A stretch of DNA of 64,000 nt, taken from positions 4,340,001 to 4,404,000 of the forward strand of contig WJXW01000002.1 of NCBI GenBank assembly GCA_015832175.1, given 5' to 3'. Below, in pieces: positions 1-11,400 of the stretch (its first letter is position 1; the number at the start of each line of letters is the position of its first letter). Below the pieces are notes generated by a model. That model saw only the letters and a list, made by a program, of their open reading frames with translations, made no database searches and was not told the origin of the DNA. The translations under genes were made by a program, and so were the position numbers. The DNA is from Paraphaeosphaeria minitans. Lineage: Eukaryota; Ascomycota; Dothideomycetes; Pleosporales; Didymosphaeriaceae.

Positions 1-664
1 TTATCCAGATGGGTAAGACGAAAAGTATCCGAACAAAGAGTAGGGTAAGCGCCGGTCTCGTGGTCGCCGAAGTCGCCGTCCTTTGCGTGGAGAGGAAGTC
101 TGTTAGTCGCAAAAATGGATCGAGAAGGATGCTGCATCGTGATGTAAACAGTTTGAGGCTGTCTACGATCTCCTCCAAGCTCTTGTGGTGTTTGATAGTG
201 CTCTCCGATTCGGCCCTGCTGTGTCCTTTCTGGCCTTTCTCGCCCGTAAACGAAGTGGACGAAAGCGGGGAGTATCTTCGAGAATACATGCCCGCGATCA
301 GACCTAGCACGAGTGCGATCGGTCCTGCATATCTTGTAACTGCGTCACCATATAGCACCAAAGCCCAGAACCCAGCTACTAGAAGGAAGCTTTCCCACGG
401 ATCCCCGGTCGTCCATGTTAATAGCCCGACAAACTTGTTCAGTGGTAGTATGAACGAATGCGAGTATGCCAACACGCGCGTGATCTGCGGTGGTGTCGCT
501 GCGAGTAAAGGGCTCTTCTGGTGTACTAATATTGCGGATCGTAGCTTCGTCTGCGGTGTAGCTTGACCTAGGGCGGAGGGAGAGAAGGCAGCGTATGTGG
601 GCGGGTTCGGGTCGGGCGTAGGCTGCGGAGACGCATCGTTTCCGGGGCGGGATGGAGTGGACAT
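1..664 (-). CDS. Pex24-domain peroxisomal membrane peroxin (PEX28-32 family), 3' end cut by window
   Basis: The frame is open from an ATG at 664 down to base 1, giving the first about 221 residues; the C-terminus lies outside the window. After a Pro-rich N-terminus comes a block containing SPLLAATPPQITRVLAYSH and FILPLNKFVGLLTW, then a WESFLL/GFWALVLYGD stretch and a hydrophobic helix (about residues 85-125). This is the start of the integral peroxisomal membrane peroxin (Pex24p) domain as known from yeast Pex28-Pex32, which control peroxisome number and size and ER-peroxisome contacts. A charged Ser-rich loop follows, then the beginning of another hydrophobic segment (LTLLFVRILFVLPIW) at the window edge, consistent with a multi-pass protein of the ER/peroxisome membrane. 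No intron is needed in the visible part. The family is clear; which paralogue (Pex30/31/32 versus 28/29) cannot be decided. Confidence 0.85.
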   Translation of the reverse strand, partial: MSTPSRPGNDASPQPTPDPNPPTYAAFSPSALGQATPQTKLRSAILVHQKSPLLAATPPQITRVLAYSHSFILPLNKFVGLLTWTTGDPWESFLLVAGFWALVLYGDAVTRYAGPIALVLGLIAGMYSRRYSPLSSTSFTGEKGQKGHSRAESESTIKHHKSLEEIVDSLKLFTSRCSILLDPFLRLTDFLSTQRTATSATTRPALTLLFVRILFVLPIWI

Positions 665-1400
665 ACGTTCTAGCCACGGGGTATCTTTGGGTGTATTAGC
701 ATGGTGTGAGGTTCGCAAGTGTTGGTGTTTGAGTGTGCGGAGTGAACTTGCCAAATGCTGCCATGCATAGAGAGAAGCTGCGTCATAGCCGATAGTGGCT
801 CGCTCGTATGCGCCAGTGTGTTGAGTGCGATGTTTAGTGCAGCCACGAATCGGATCGACTTGGTATGGCTGAGTTACTTCAAAGATAGTTTAGACGGTTT
901 AGAGAATACGTTTTCAAGAGGCGCGATGTCGAAGCTTGAAGTGTGGATTCGCACTCGGAACGGCGGGCGGAGAGCTGCTGTAGGTAGCGCATGTGAAGGC
1001 CATAGCCGAAAGTCTTGAGCCGCTATGAATGACAACGAGCAGGACAATCTCAACAAACGCAGAGCTGCGCCGAGGAATCGAAGCCAGCTTTTGGCCATCT
1101 CTTATCTGCGAATTTACAACTGTTGCTTGAAAGCCCTGTTGTGGTTGCTTCCCTTGGTATCCGCCTTTGCGCTCGCGATACGATTGGTTGTTGGCTCCCA
1201 GGACCGAAATGTGGACTGGGGCAAGATCACGGGATCGATTCTGACCCGGAATCGCGCCGAATCTTCAGAAATCCTACGACTCTCCCTTCCGCCGCCGCCG
1301 CCTGCATTCCGGTCGCAGCATCCATCAAGACCCCGACGGCGGTTGCTGTCACTACGTCCTCGTTCGCTTACTGTATTTGAATCGCAAACTATTCATCACA
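665..1400. other. intergenic, divergent promoter region
   Basis: This lies between the divergent Pex24-family gene and PAM16 and should hold both promoters. Open frames at 755-1018 and 1025-1711 (+) and 874-1098 (-) have no recognisable domain and look like chance frames. Bases 1290-1330 are rich in CCG repeats. I see nothing else. Confidence 0.6.
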
Positions 1401-1859
1401 ATGGTAAATATCTTACCTCGTACGGCTGCAACATGCGACTAACTGCTCCAGGCCCACCGCATAATAACACAAGTCATCTTCAGTGGCGCCCGAATCATAG
1501 GCCGCGCCGTTTCCGAGTCGTACCGTCAAGCTGCCGCGTCCCAGAAATATGCCGCCGCAGGCCAGAAATCGGGCGGCGGCTTTTCGTCATCGAACATTAC
1601 CATGGACGAAGCTTGCCAGATTCTGAATGTTGGACCCTCGAAAATGGGACAAATAGACGAAGCATTCGTCACGGAAAGATTCAAGCGGCTATTCGACCTC
1701 AACGATCCTAAGAAGGGTGGCAGCTTCTACCTGCAGAGCAAGATATTGAGAGCGAGAGAGCGCATCGAGCGCGAAGTACAAGGGTTCAAACAGATGGCAG
1801 AGAGGGAACAAGAATTGTCAGAAGGGTTCAAGCCGAAGTGGACGAAGGATTCGAAATGA
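1401..1859 (+). CDS. PAM16: mitochondrial import motor subunit PAM16 (TIM16)
   Basis: Pam16 is the degenerate J-like partner of Pam14/Tim14 that regulates mtHsp70 at the TIM23 translocase on the matrix side of the inner membrane. The model has two exons: the ATG alone (1401-1403), a 48-nt intron (1404-1451; donor GTAAAT, branch GACTAAC, acceptor CAG), then 1452-1859; 135 residues. The N-terminus reads M-AHRIITQVIFSGARIIGR, the hydrophobic targeting helix of the family. It is followed by an Ala-rich SESYRQAAASQKYAAA segment and a degenerate J domain (MDEACQILNV, then RFKRLFDLND, then GGSFYLQSKI), with no HPD motif, as expected for Pam16. The length matches the family (about 130-150 aa). It is odd that the coding part of exon 1 is only the start codon; without splicing the protein would begin at the internal Met (1602) and lose its membrane anchor. 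Confidence 0.93.
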
Positions 1860-2512
1860 GGTGGATAATCCAAAGGTGATGCGACCGCACATACTCGTTC
1901 GATGATGAGCGAGCCATTCGGAATGGCGAGCTCTCGCTCTACGCAGCGGACTGTGTAGTTCTGTTTTCCGGCATTAGATGGCGTTTGGACAGCGACATAG
2001 CGTTGGGCGTGGCGCTGGTGGAAAGTTGCGGCCATGGCCTTGAGCGTGGCCGCAAGAGAGGCATGCATTGATCACGGTGCTTCTCCACTCACCGCTGTAT
2101 ATATGTCCTAATTCCATGGGCTCTGTATCATATACTGTACTATCGCGCTTCAGAACCCCGAGCGACATGCGGCACAAATGCATGGTTCCTTCAAGCCAGC
2201 ATGCAATTGCATATGTAAGGAATACTCTGTTATCTATGCGTCCAACTAGTTGCAATGTATGATGCAGTCGTACTGTCCAATCGCGAGATCATGATGCTCA
2301 GTAGAGCGAGCTCGGACAGGCCTGGCGCTCCTTCCCCAACTCGCGTCACTTCCGAAGCGACGTTATCCGCCTTGGCAAAATAAAGTGTTGAACCTAAAGT
2401 CTTTGCCTCGTTCCACTCACCAAACCGCCACGCGCAAACGACAAACACCATCCCCGGCAACAAACAGAACCCTAGTGCTCATCCTCAGGAAATCACACCT
2501 GGCCAATCTGAA
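1860..2512. other. intergenic between PAM16 and TRF4-like gene
   Basis: Contains the PAM16 3' region and the promoter of the downstream poly(A) polymerase gene. The listed small frames on both strands show no domain. No repeat or RNA gene was recognised. Confidence 0.5.
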
Positions 2513-4896
2513 ATGGTGGACACGCGTCGAAATCGTCCGCCGCAGCAGCAAAAGCGGCGAGGCGGACGCGACTTGCGAGACCGCATGACTGGCGGCTCCG
2601 GCGGCGGTCGCGATCGCAACGGAGGCGATTCATACAGGCCCGGACAGCAGCAGCAGCACGGTAGCGCTCCTAGCAGGAGTGATTTCACGTTCACCAGCAA
2701 CGCGCAAGGACCCAGCTTCCCTCCCGCGCCGCCCCCAGAGCGCGCAGCGCGTCGCAATGGTGGGCGCGGTCGCGGCGGTTCATCTAGCATGAATGGTAGT
2801 CGCCCTGCCACGCGCAGCAGCGGTACTGCCCCATCCCAGTATCGCGGAGGCAGACGCAATAACCGGGGAAGCTTCCGACCTCAGGCGGCACATGAACGCG
2901 CCCTCCTGCAGACCCGCAATGACGACACTGAGCACTTCCTTGGCGTAGATGCGAAGTCGAACAAGTTCCGTAATCTAGCAGAGCTGTCAGACGATGAAGA
3001 AGATGGTATGGATGTCTCTGACGACAGCGACAGATCAGACGGTGAAGTCGTTGAAGCCCAGGGCAAACCCAAGGCTATCCGTACGCAATCGAGCAGTCGG
3101 GCAGATGGTGACTCTGTGCCCAAATGGTCCAATCCTGACCCATATACTGTTCTGCCGCCCCCCGAAGAGACAACCGGCAAGAGGATTGACTTTGTCAAAC
3201 TTATTCGCAAGGCTAAGAACGAAGCTGCTGAACAAAGCAATGGCGTCAACGCCGTTGCCGCCAACGATGACTTCATCTCGTTCGGCGACGACGACGACTA
3301 CGATTCCCAGCCTCCTGCGGCAGCGCCTATTGTACTTCCATCCCGACCCGAGCCTCTGCAAGGCTCTCTCAATGATGTTGCAGCTGCTGGCTCGGCTCAG
3401 AGTGCAGACATTCGGGGTAGGCATGCAGCAGACTCAGCAAACCTGCCAGTGAGGCCTCCTCTACCTCCACATAGCAGTCTTCCCCCTAGGCCTACGTCCA
3501 CGAGCAACTCCGCGAGCAGCTCCAGGAAGCGTAAGCAACCTGCCGATTACACTGGAATGAAAGACGGTTGGCGACCCAAAGATCACAAAGAGCCCGCGCC
3601 TTGGGCTTACCGTGAAGACTACAAACGTCTTCGAGACCAACCCGAAAAGCTGCTTCACAATGAGATATCCGACTTCTACGACTTCGTAGCACCTTCGGAA
3701 CATGACAAGAAAGTTCGCGTCGACTTGATTCGTAGGGTGCAGTCGGTGATCGGTAGTGAATTCCAGTCGCACCGGGGTAGCATCCGCTGTTTCGGCTCAT
3801 TCCCCGTCGGTCTATATCTACCAACGGCTGACATGGACCTTGTCTTTGTCTCAGACTCACACTTCAACGGCGGACCACCAAGGCTTCAAGCTGCGAAGAG
3901 TACCATGTTTTCTCTCGCCAAGAAGCTGAAGATGAACCAGGTTGGCTATGAGACTCTGGTCATTCCGAAGGCAAGGGTTCCCATCATCAAGTTCAAGGAT
4001 GTTGCGACAGATCTTCCGGTAGACATCTCGTTCGAAAACAAGAGTGGATTGACTGCGCAGTTGACTCTGACCAAGTGGAAAGATCAATTTGGGGACCATT
4101 TCACCATTTTGATTGCCCTCACAAAGCAACTGCTGGAAATGTATAGCCTCAACGACAACAGCACTGGTGGACTAGGTGGCTTGAGCATCTGCTGTCTTGT
4201 TGCGAGTTTTTTGCAACTGCACAAGTTGCCAGACAATTTGGGCCAAACCTTCCTCCAGTTTCTGGATTTCTTTGGCAACAAGTTTGACTACAGCCGTTAC
4301 AGGATTGTAGCCGATCCAGCAAGCATTGTTCGCAAGGTTTGCGACCCCACTACTTTTGTGTTCATATTGAGATACTGACTTTCCATAGGGACGACATGGC
4401 GTTGATGGCCGAGAGGAGCGAGCGGATCGTATGTCCATTCAAGATCCTAACGATCCCAGGAACAACATCTCTGGTGGATCATACAAAGCCGACAAATGCT
4501 TGGAGCTATTTTCCTGGGCTCACAGAGTTCTTGTCGAACGCATGGATACGATCCACATGCGTACCTTCCATGAGATCAGCATTCTCGAATCCGTACTTGG
4601 TGGCGATTACTCTCTCTATCTAAAGCAGAGGGAGCGCATGCGGAACATACGGACACAGTAAGTCCAGAGCATGTGGAGGCAAAACTAGGAGAAGGGATAA
4701 CGCTTCACTACGCAACGGACTGAGATGTTTCATGTGGCATGGTGCTAACCTCACCCTTTACAGGCTAGATCAGAAGGCCAATCCTCAGTCGACTGGAAGC
4801 AGGATTGGAGAACAGGTCACGAAGGGTGACATTGAAGTTTCAGGAGCCGACGAGAAGTCGGGAACCAATCAATGTCCCATCTTTATTGACGCCTGA
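2513..4896 (+). CDS. non-canonical poly(A) polymerase, TRF4/5 (Cid14/PAPD5) type
   Basis: Predicted nucleotidyltransferase of the TRAMP complex type, which oligoadenylates aberrant nuclear RNAs for exosome decay. Three exons: 2513-4336, 4389-4657, 4764-4896; about 741 residues. The introns have branch points (TACTGAC, GCTAAC) and keep frame. Residues 1-350 are low complexity: RGG/Gly-Arg-rich at the start, then acidic (SDDEEDGMDVSDDSD). The catalytic core follows, with helix DFYDFVAPSE and the polymerase signature GSFPVGLYLPTADMDLVF (about residues 424-441; two metal-binding Asp). The third Asp is in DLPVDISF. The PAP-associated domain includes GGLGGLSICC and, across the first splice, IQDPNDPRNNISGGSY, a hallmark of Trf4/5. 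Splicing at 4337 uses a weak GTTTGC donor, but the continuation (IVRK-GRHGVD then the hallmark) supports it. Orthology to Trf4 rather than another Cid1-type enzyme is likely. Confidence 0.9.
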
Positions 4897-7638
4897 TTCG
4901 AGGCGTCTACGGCGCTCACCCTCGGAAGTGTTGAAAGGCTTTAATGATCATGATGAACGGTATACCCCTTACTGGCGCAGGTGGGATTGATTGTTTGTTT
5001 GTACAGCTCAGCAACTGCCTCGGCAACAGTGGGCTTACCATGCACAGCTCTAGAGCCGACATCAGATCTTATTGGCAGCTGAAATGAGCGATAATATCGA
5101 GCATAGCGACATCTGGCTCACATAGCTCACGGCGTCGAACGGTCTGTTTCGAGACCCTGTGTTTTACATCCCTCATCCCTCTCTCCGTCATCGACTTGTA
5201 CCGAGCGTTCTATACACATTGTTGATCCTGTCGCCATGGATATACATTGGGCGCGAATGTTATCCTCGATGCCGTATTACGCCGGAGAAAAATAAGCCGC
5301 GGGCTCGAACGGAACGATCGCGACCGATTGCAAGGCCGACAATATGCCTAATCTTGTACACTAAATATCATGACAGTAGACTTCGATCCTTCTTTTCCTC
5401 CGGCTTAGGCTACCGTTTTCTCTTGCTTTGCCTCTTCTCCGGGTTACTTCCTAGTCTCCTTTGCTATACCGTGCTAATACTCGACATCGAAGCTCGTTGC
5501 TAACCTGCCTGCTAGACTGCGACATCAGAAGATGTGCAGACCTTTTCATGAGGCTACTCAGCGGCTAGCAGGCCCCCTTTACAATCATACCGCGGCTCGG
5601 GGCGAGACGTGCCTTTTCTCATTGAGTGATCACGCTGCTGGCGGACGCTTGAGGAGGACGAGAGCAGGTCTTGAAAGGTGGCACCCACGACCGTTGCCGT
5701 TGTGTGAGATCCGCGACTCGGAGAACACGAAAACATGATTCCTCAATCATGCCGCTGAGTGAGGTGGGCGGGGCGTACTGACCGACGCGACTAAACTCAA
5801 AAGTATCGCCCGGTCACCGCAAGTGGAACATTCCAGTGCTGAGGGCTAACACCGCAAACGCGGCATGGCTAAGCCTTTCCTACCACGCCTCTCGCATCTC
5901 TTACGTATGGATCTTGCTTTCCACCGCGAGCTGACCTGGTTCTGTACCGCTAAGGTTTAACATCACGATTCGCGCATCCGCAGCATCGTACAACCGCGGA
6001 CCATTAAAAGTACTCTTCCAGCCTGCAGCGTCCTGTTACTCTACGTTCACGGTGCTCTTCACGTCCGTTGCTACCACTCAGTTGTATGCGGGTCACTATT
6101 GGGATCCGTATTTCGATACCTATAGTGTTGCTACCGGGGGAAAACAGTATTCGAACCAACTGATGAGCTAGCATACCTAAGCGCACGGGGGTATATCTTG
6201 AATCAATTTTTAATTTTCGTAAAGAGGCGTTGAAGTGGCAATGTGGATAAGACTGATATATAAGATGAACGTGAAAGCGTTGTTGGATAGTGTGGCATGA
6301 ATGAATTTGGTAAAAATATATAGGGCGAGGCACATGATTGAATATGCTAAGATGTACAAGGAGACCGAACACGAGCATGTCATGACCTCAAGCTACTGAC
6401 CTTACACATTGACAGCCTCTAAGTATAGGATACCCACCCCCGGGATCGCAGCCGCTTGAGACTAGAAGTCTTCGTGTGCCTCTCGAAGGCGCTCAATCTG
6501 CTTATATCCTACCTCAGGTTCTTGACAATCTTCGTGCACAAAGGTAAATATAACTTGTGAATCGCCCTTTGGGGAGGATTTTCGGTTTTCTCTGCTTTGA
6601 ACAAGCTTTTAGCATATCGCACCGCATCCTCGTGAGCTTTTTTCTGCGCTCCAGTCATTCCATGTCAACGAAATGACAGAACGATGAATATGCCTGACCA
6701 AGACTGCAACATCGTACGTTCACAGCTTGCAGACTACACTGAGAACAAGCTTGGCTTTGTAATACATCGCCTTACATATAAAGACGACTCATGATGGACC
6801 CGTTCAATAGAGTATCTGAACCTGCGTACCCGCCAAGGACTCTTTGACGACGGAGAAGTTAGTCTACCTATTCGAGCATATCGATTAGTGTTTTTAAGAA
6901 GATCCGCAATTAGAAGGCTCCCTTCGCAGGTTCGAGAGTGAGTGCTCTCGGTCACGTAATACTGAGTGCATGTTAAGCTCACGCAGGCGCATAGGCGCTT
7001 CGAGTACCTACCTAGTGGGCTCAACTGGACAACAAGGATAGCTGCGGGAGAGCCCGACTCGCCACGGAGAACCTGTGTAGCTGGCAATTAACGCCATGTT
7101 AATAGAGCTCTGGAAAACATGGAAGGAGCGGACCTAGACGACGACAAGCGAGGGTATGTTGATCTGGTGTCCATGAATGAAGAGGAGGGGTAGGTACGTC
7201 AAGGTACGATAACTCTATCGTTGGTCTTTTCGCGCGCGTTCTCCGTGCTTGCAGCCTTGGATTGGGATAACGTTAACGTTAGAACGCAAGACGTCCTCGA
7301 TTCATACGGTAATCTATGGTTGGTACACGTGTGTAGGATAGCTCAAGCTAGGAATTTTGTTGCCACCCGACGGATACTCATAGGTAGTTGTGGGCCAATA
7401 TCTACAATTATATCTCGTGGGAGTCAACATGTTTGTAGAAAAGATGGAAGGATCAGGGCCCCAGAATCGGAACCGTTCCGAACACCGACAACCACGACCC
7501 GTACCTAAATGCTGACACCCGCCCAAGCACTGAGGAAATATTACCATCGATGCGCCCCTAATACTCCTAACCTCACAATCACGCATCGTACTATCCCTCT
7601 AGCCACCTCACCACCCACCTCTACCTCCCTCCCGCACA
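4897..7638. other. 2.7 kb gene-poor intergenic stretch
   Basis: No frame here shows a recognisable domain on either strand; the longest (5159-5503 +, 6004-6378 -, 6734-7087 -) look like chance. Composition is less GC-rich than in the flanking genes and includes AT-rich patches (for example 6190-6330). No tRNA fold was found by eye around the few TTCGAA-type motifs (about 6150, 6930). It may hold long UTRs, a non-coding RNA or a decayed element; I cannot support any of these. Confidence 0.5.
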
Positions 7639-8179
7639 ATGGCGCTCGGAACCGTGCTCCCCTTCTGGCCCGCACTCCTCTTCACCTACCTTGAGCCCAT
7701 CTCACTGTACGAATCCCCCGTACCCACCCATCCTACCGAGCGCATCTCCCACACCTCCATATGCCTCTCCACCTAACACCGCCACCAGTCTCCTCGGCTG
7801 GAACGCCGCCTGGAACTCCCCCTCGACCTTCGTAACCTCCCAGCTCCCCAGCACGACCCTCGCCCCCATCCCCGCCGGCGCCCTCATCCTCTCCCACACC
7901 ACCGGCAACATCTTCGTCCTCCTCGCCGCCCTCGCGATCCTCTGCACGGCCATCACGCGCGACGCCCGCGTCGCCAAGTACTACCTGCTGTTTGTTGCGG
8001 CGGGGGATCTGGGGCACATCTACAGCAGCTACGTCGTGATGGAACCCGAGGTGTTCTGGAATTTTTCAGCGTACAACGATATGATGTGGGGGAACATTGG
8101 CGTCAGTGCGTTCTTGCATGTGAATCGGTTGGCGACGGTGTTGGGTGTGTTTGGGCGGTTTGGGGGACAGTTGAGGTAA
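7639..8179 (+). CDS. small four-helix membrane protein, DUF7704-like
   Basis: Two-exon model: 7639-7706 and 7789-8179, with an 82-nt intron (donor GTACGA, branch CCTAAC, acceptor CCACCAG). It gives 152 residues. Splicing joins LFTYLEPISL to LLGWNAAWNS, restoring the EPIS...LGxxxA pattern seen at the start of DUF7704 proteins. Four hydrophobic segments are visible: residues about 5-27, 55-80 (ALILSHTTGNIFVLLAALAI), 90-107 and 125-145. The motif GDLGHIYSSY and the late WGNIGVSAFLHVNR are also family-like. Function is unknown; these are fungal integral membrane proteins. It lies 305 bp from the 3' end of the siderophore NRPS, tail to tail, and there is no evidence that it belongs to that cluster. 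A possible further intron exists at GAG|GTAAGG (8175), but no good downstream exon was found. Confidence 0.72.
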
Positions 8180-8484
8180 GGGTGTGTGTGTGTGTGTGTA
8201 GGGCGCGTTTATGAAGGCTCTTATTGTACCGTAGGGGGTACGCCTTGGAGAGTAGTACGGAAAAGGTGGCATCGTGTGGAATGGTGGAAAGGCGACGTTG
8301 CAATATGGGCTCGATAGGCTGAAATACAGTAGATATAATGCCTGACTTGATTGAAACAAGCTGTCAAGAATGTCCGTACATAGAATACCTATCGCATAAC
8401 GCCAGAATCAGGCCAGAAAAAAGAGAGCCATTCCAAACGCCATCAGTTCCTATCGTAGTCCCATCAATCACTAACCAAGCTCGC
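8180..8484. other. short convergent intergenic region
   Basis: This 305-bp gap lies between two convergent genes and holds both 3' ends. It begins with a (GT)9 microsatellite directly after the stop codon of the upstream gene. Nothing else was recognised. Confidence 0.5.
8182..8199. repeat. (GT)n microsatellite
   Basis: Nine GT dinucleotides directly downstream of the DUF7704-like stop codon. Confidence 0.9.
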
Positions 8485-11400
8485 TCAATTCCCAATCTTG
8501 CTCAGACCCTCAAGCTCAGCCCTGATATCGTCCATCAATTTCTCTCCCTCCTCCAAACTTATCATATCTTGTGGAGCGAAGCCTCCCACGTCCAGTGACC
8601 CATCCCTGATCGTAGCTTCGACATCAAGCGCATGCTGTGTTCAGTTAGTCTCCCATCCATCACGCCATGCACCAAAGCAAACTTACCAGATACGCCCCGT
8701 TCACAACTTGATCCACCAACTCCTTCGGCGGCGCAACGCCCCTCTCGACGTCGACAACCCTGCTCAACCCCTCGCTCCACAGCTCCACAGGCGTGATCCT
8801 CACCGCCACCTTACCAACATCCTCCCCACCACCGGGCAACTTCAGGAAATTCACAAACGTATCCACCCTAACGCCGGTCCATGCCGCAATCTCCCACAAC
8901 CCTACAGATGCGTTCGCTGGTGCGCTGATCTCCTGGATGTCGTACTGTATCTGCGCGGCGACGTCGAAGATATCTGTTTCCAACGGTGCTGCGACCCGTA
9001 GAGGAACGAGGTTGACCGTAGGGATGGCGGCTTTGTGTAGATTAGCGATGGGCAGGGAGCGGTTCGCGAGGTACAGGCCAATGATGACGTCCGATGATGA
9101 CGGTGTTAATGTGAGCCGGGCGTAGATCTTCGCGTATGTAGCGACGAAGAGGGACTGTGTTGTGAGGCCTTTCTTGTGAGCTTTTGTTTCGAGAGCGGTT
9201 ACGCTTAGGAGAAGCCTGGGCTTGAACATCTCAATTCGCGAGGTGGATTGGGCGTTGGTCTGGGAGAAATGGCTCTGAGTTACGTCCTTGAGGTAATTTT
9301 TCCAGAAGGCCTTGCGCTGCTCCATTGGCGAGTAGCCCGAGATCTTCGATATGACTAGCGAGAGCATGTCTTTCGGAGTTGGTTTCTCGGCACTGTTGCT
9401 GAGGTCTTGGAGTTGCTGAATAATAAGTGGCAAGCTGACACCATCATAGAGCGCATGATGTATCTTCAGCTTTACGTTCCATGGGCTTGATTGAAATGGC
9501 TTGGAGACCACTAGGTGCGCGTATGGTTGTTCTGAGCTCATCTTCAGCACAATGTCTGCCAGTTTGTTGTCAGTCATATCGCTCCCGTTCATGATGCTGG
9601 CTGGCGTGTTACGCATGATGGCTTGGATATACGGTGTCCGCTTGTCGTTGGTCGCAATGAAACATGTGCGCAGTATTGCGTTTTGCGACACTACTGTATT
9701 CCACGCTGTCTGCAGCGCCTCGAAAGATACCTCGCCATGGATACGATAGGTAAACTCCGGATAGAACATGGCGCCGTCCGATTGGATCCATGCAGATATC
9801 ATGTAAAGTTGGCCAGCCGTTGCAGGTAACACGCGCTCTACATCCTCTCCGTCGATATCTGCTCTCGCAAGTATACTGGCTTGGTCGATGCCAGAAAGCG
9901 CCTCTTCAAGTATAAAGGCAAAGTTGTCGTGTTCGCTGTCAGCCGTCGGTATCCTCTCGTCCACAATGCGCGCCATTTCCTCCACAGTGCCTGCCTTCAG
10001 CATCTCGCCAACACTGAGAATGATTCCGCGCTTGCGAAGGAGTGAGGAGACTTTGATAGCACTGATCGAGTCCAAACCCATGTGGAAGATAGTCATGCCT
10101 GCAGTGATCTCTTCATCTGGCGTTTGGGACACGAAAGCCAGCACCTCTCGGATAATTCCGGCGGTAGGCGTTGCCGAATAATCAGGTTGCTGCTGTTTCA
10201 ACTCCTGGTCAAGCTGTGCGCTTTCCTGTGCTTCTTCATTTGTGTAGGCCGGCAAGCCACAAATTGATACTCCGTTGGCCGTGAACTCAATAATTGGTGC
10301 GTCGGGCTGTGCAACGATGGCCTCGAGCACATCGTCAAGTCTGTCCAGCAACCCTTGTGCACCTGCTTCATCGAACACTTCATCTTTGACTGCACACCGC
10401 CAGATCAGCTCTGTGCCGACCACCTCCATCTCCACACAAACGGGGTACTCGACGTTGCTCCGACCCTGAATACTCTCATACAACTTCTCCGACTCTTCAA
10501 CATCCTCACTCAAGATTTTCTGGTAGATGAACAGACTCTGTAACAGAATTACGTGGACTCCAGCCAGAGAAAGAGCCTTGCGGAGCGGGAAGTGCTGCCA
10601 CTGCTTGATGCTTGAAAAGTTGGCTTGTGTGTACTGGAGCATGCTCTTCCTGCTGCCGTGAAGTATGGTTCGAATTGCGACAGTGTTCATTGTAGGGAAG
10701 AGCAGGTTGGCTCTGGAATCGTCGTCGCGGCCAGAAAGTACAGAGCCGAAGGTCACGTCGAGGGATTTCGTATAGGAAGCAATCGTTGCGCCGTGTATAG
10801 CTTGGCCAAGCGTCTGCAGAGTGACACCATACTTTCTCGCAAAAGCTGTGACAGTAGCAAGAGAAAGGCGGCAGCTCTGTTCTTTTCGATGCACATTTTG
10901 AAAAGATGAATCGGTGCGGCGAGGCAACACCGCTTGTTTGGCGTCCGAGAGATAGTCACGCCAAAATTCCGCAGCGTTCGCTCCCGTTGCTGTTAGGATC
11001 TCGTCCAGCGCTGGCTCGTATGAAGGTCGCGGATGGAAGTTGCCGGCATACGCCTTGTGTATGTCGGCATGTAGAAGGCTCAGAGACCACCCATCGTACA
11101 GCGCATGGGCGATTGAGAGAACCAGATAAGCTTGTCGCGGAGATTGAACCAATCGAACATGGAACAGTGGCTGAGATGAAACTCTGTTTGCTGCCTCTTC
11201 TCGAATACTGTCGAAGATGGCAAGGAAGTCGGGCTCATCGTTCACTGCAGTGGAATTCCAGAACTGATGAGGTTGACGATGAAGGATCTGCGCATGCGAA
11301 AAATTAATGCTCGGGTCGTCAACTGCAACGAAAGCTGTGCGTAAGATAGGCGATCCCCTGATAACGTCTGTCCATCCTTGTCGTAACTGCTCTATATCGA

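Noticed and set aside
6100..6200. Possible tRNA around a TTCGAA motif
   Set aside because: The flanking bases do not form the T-arm or acceptor stems.
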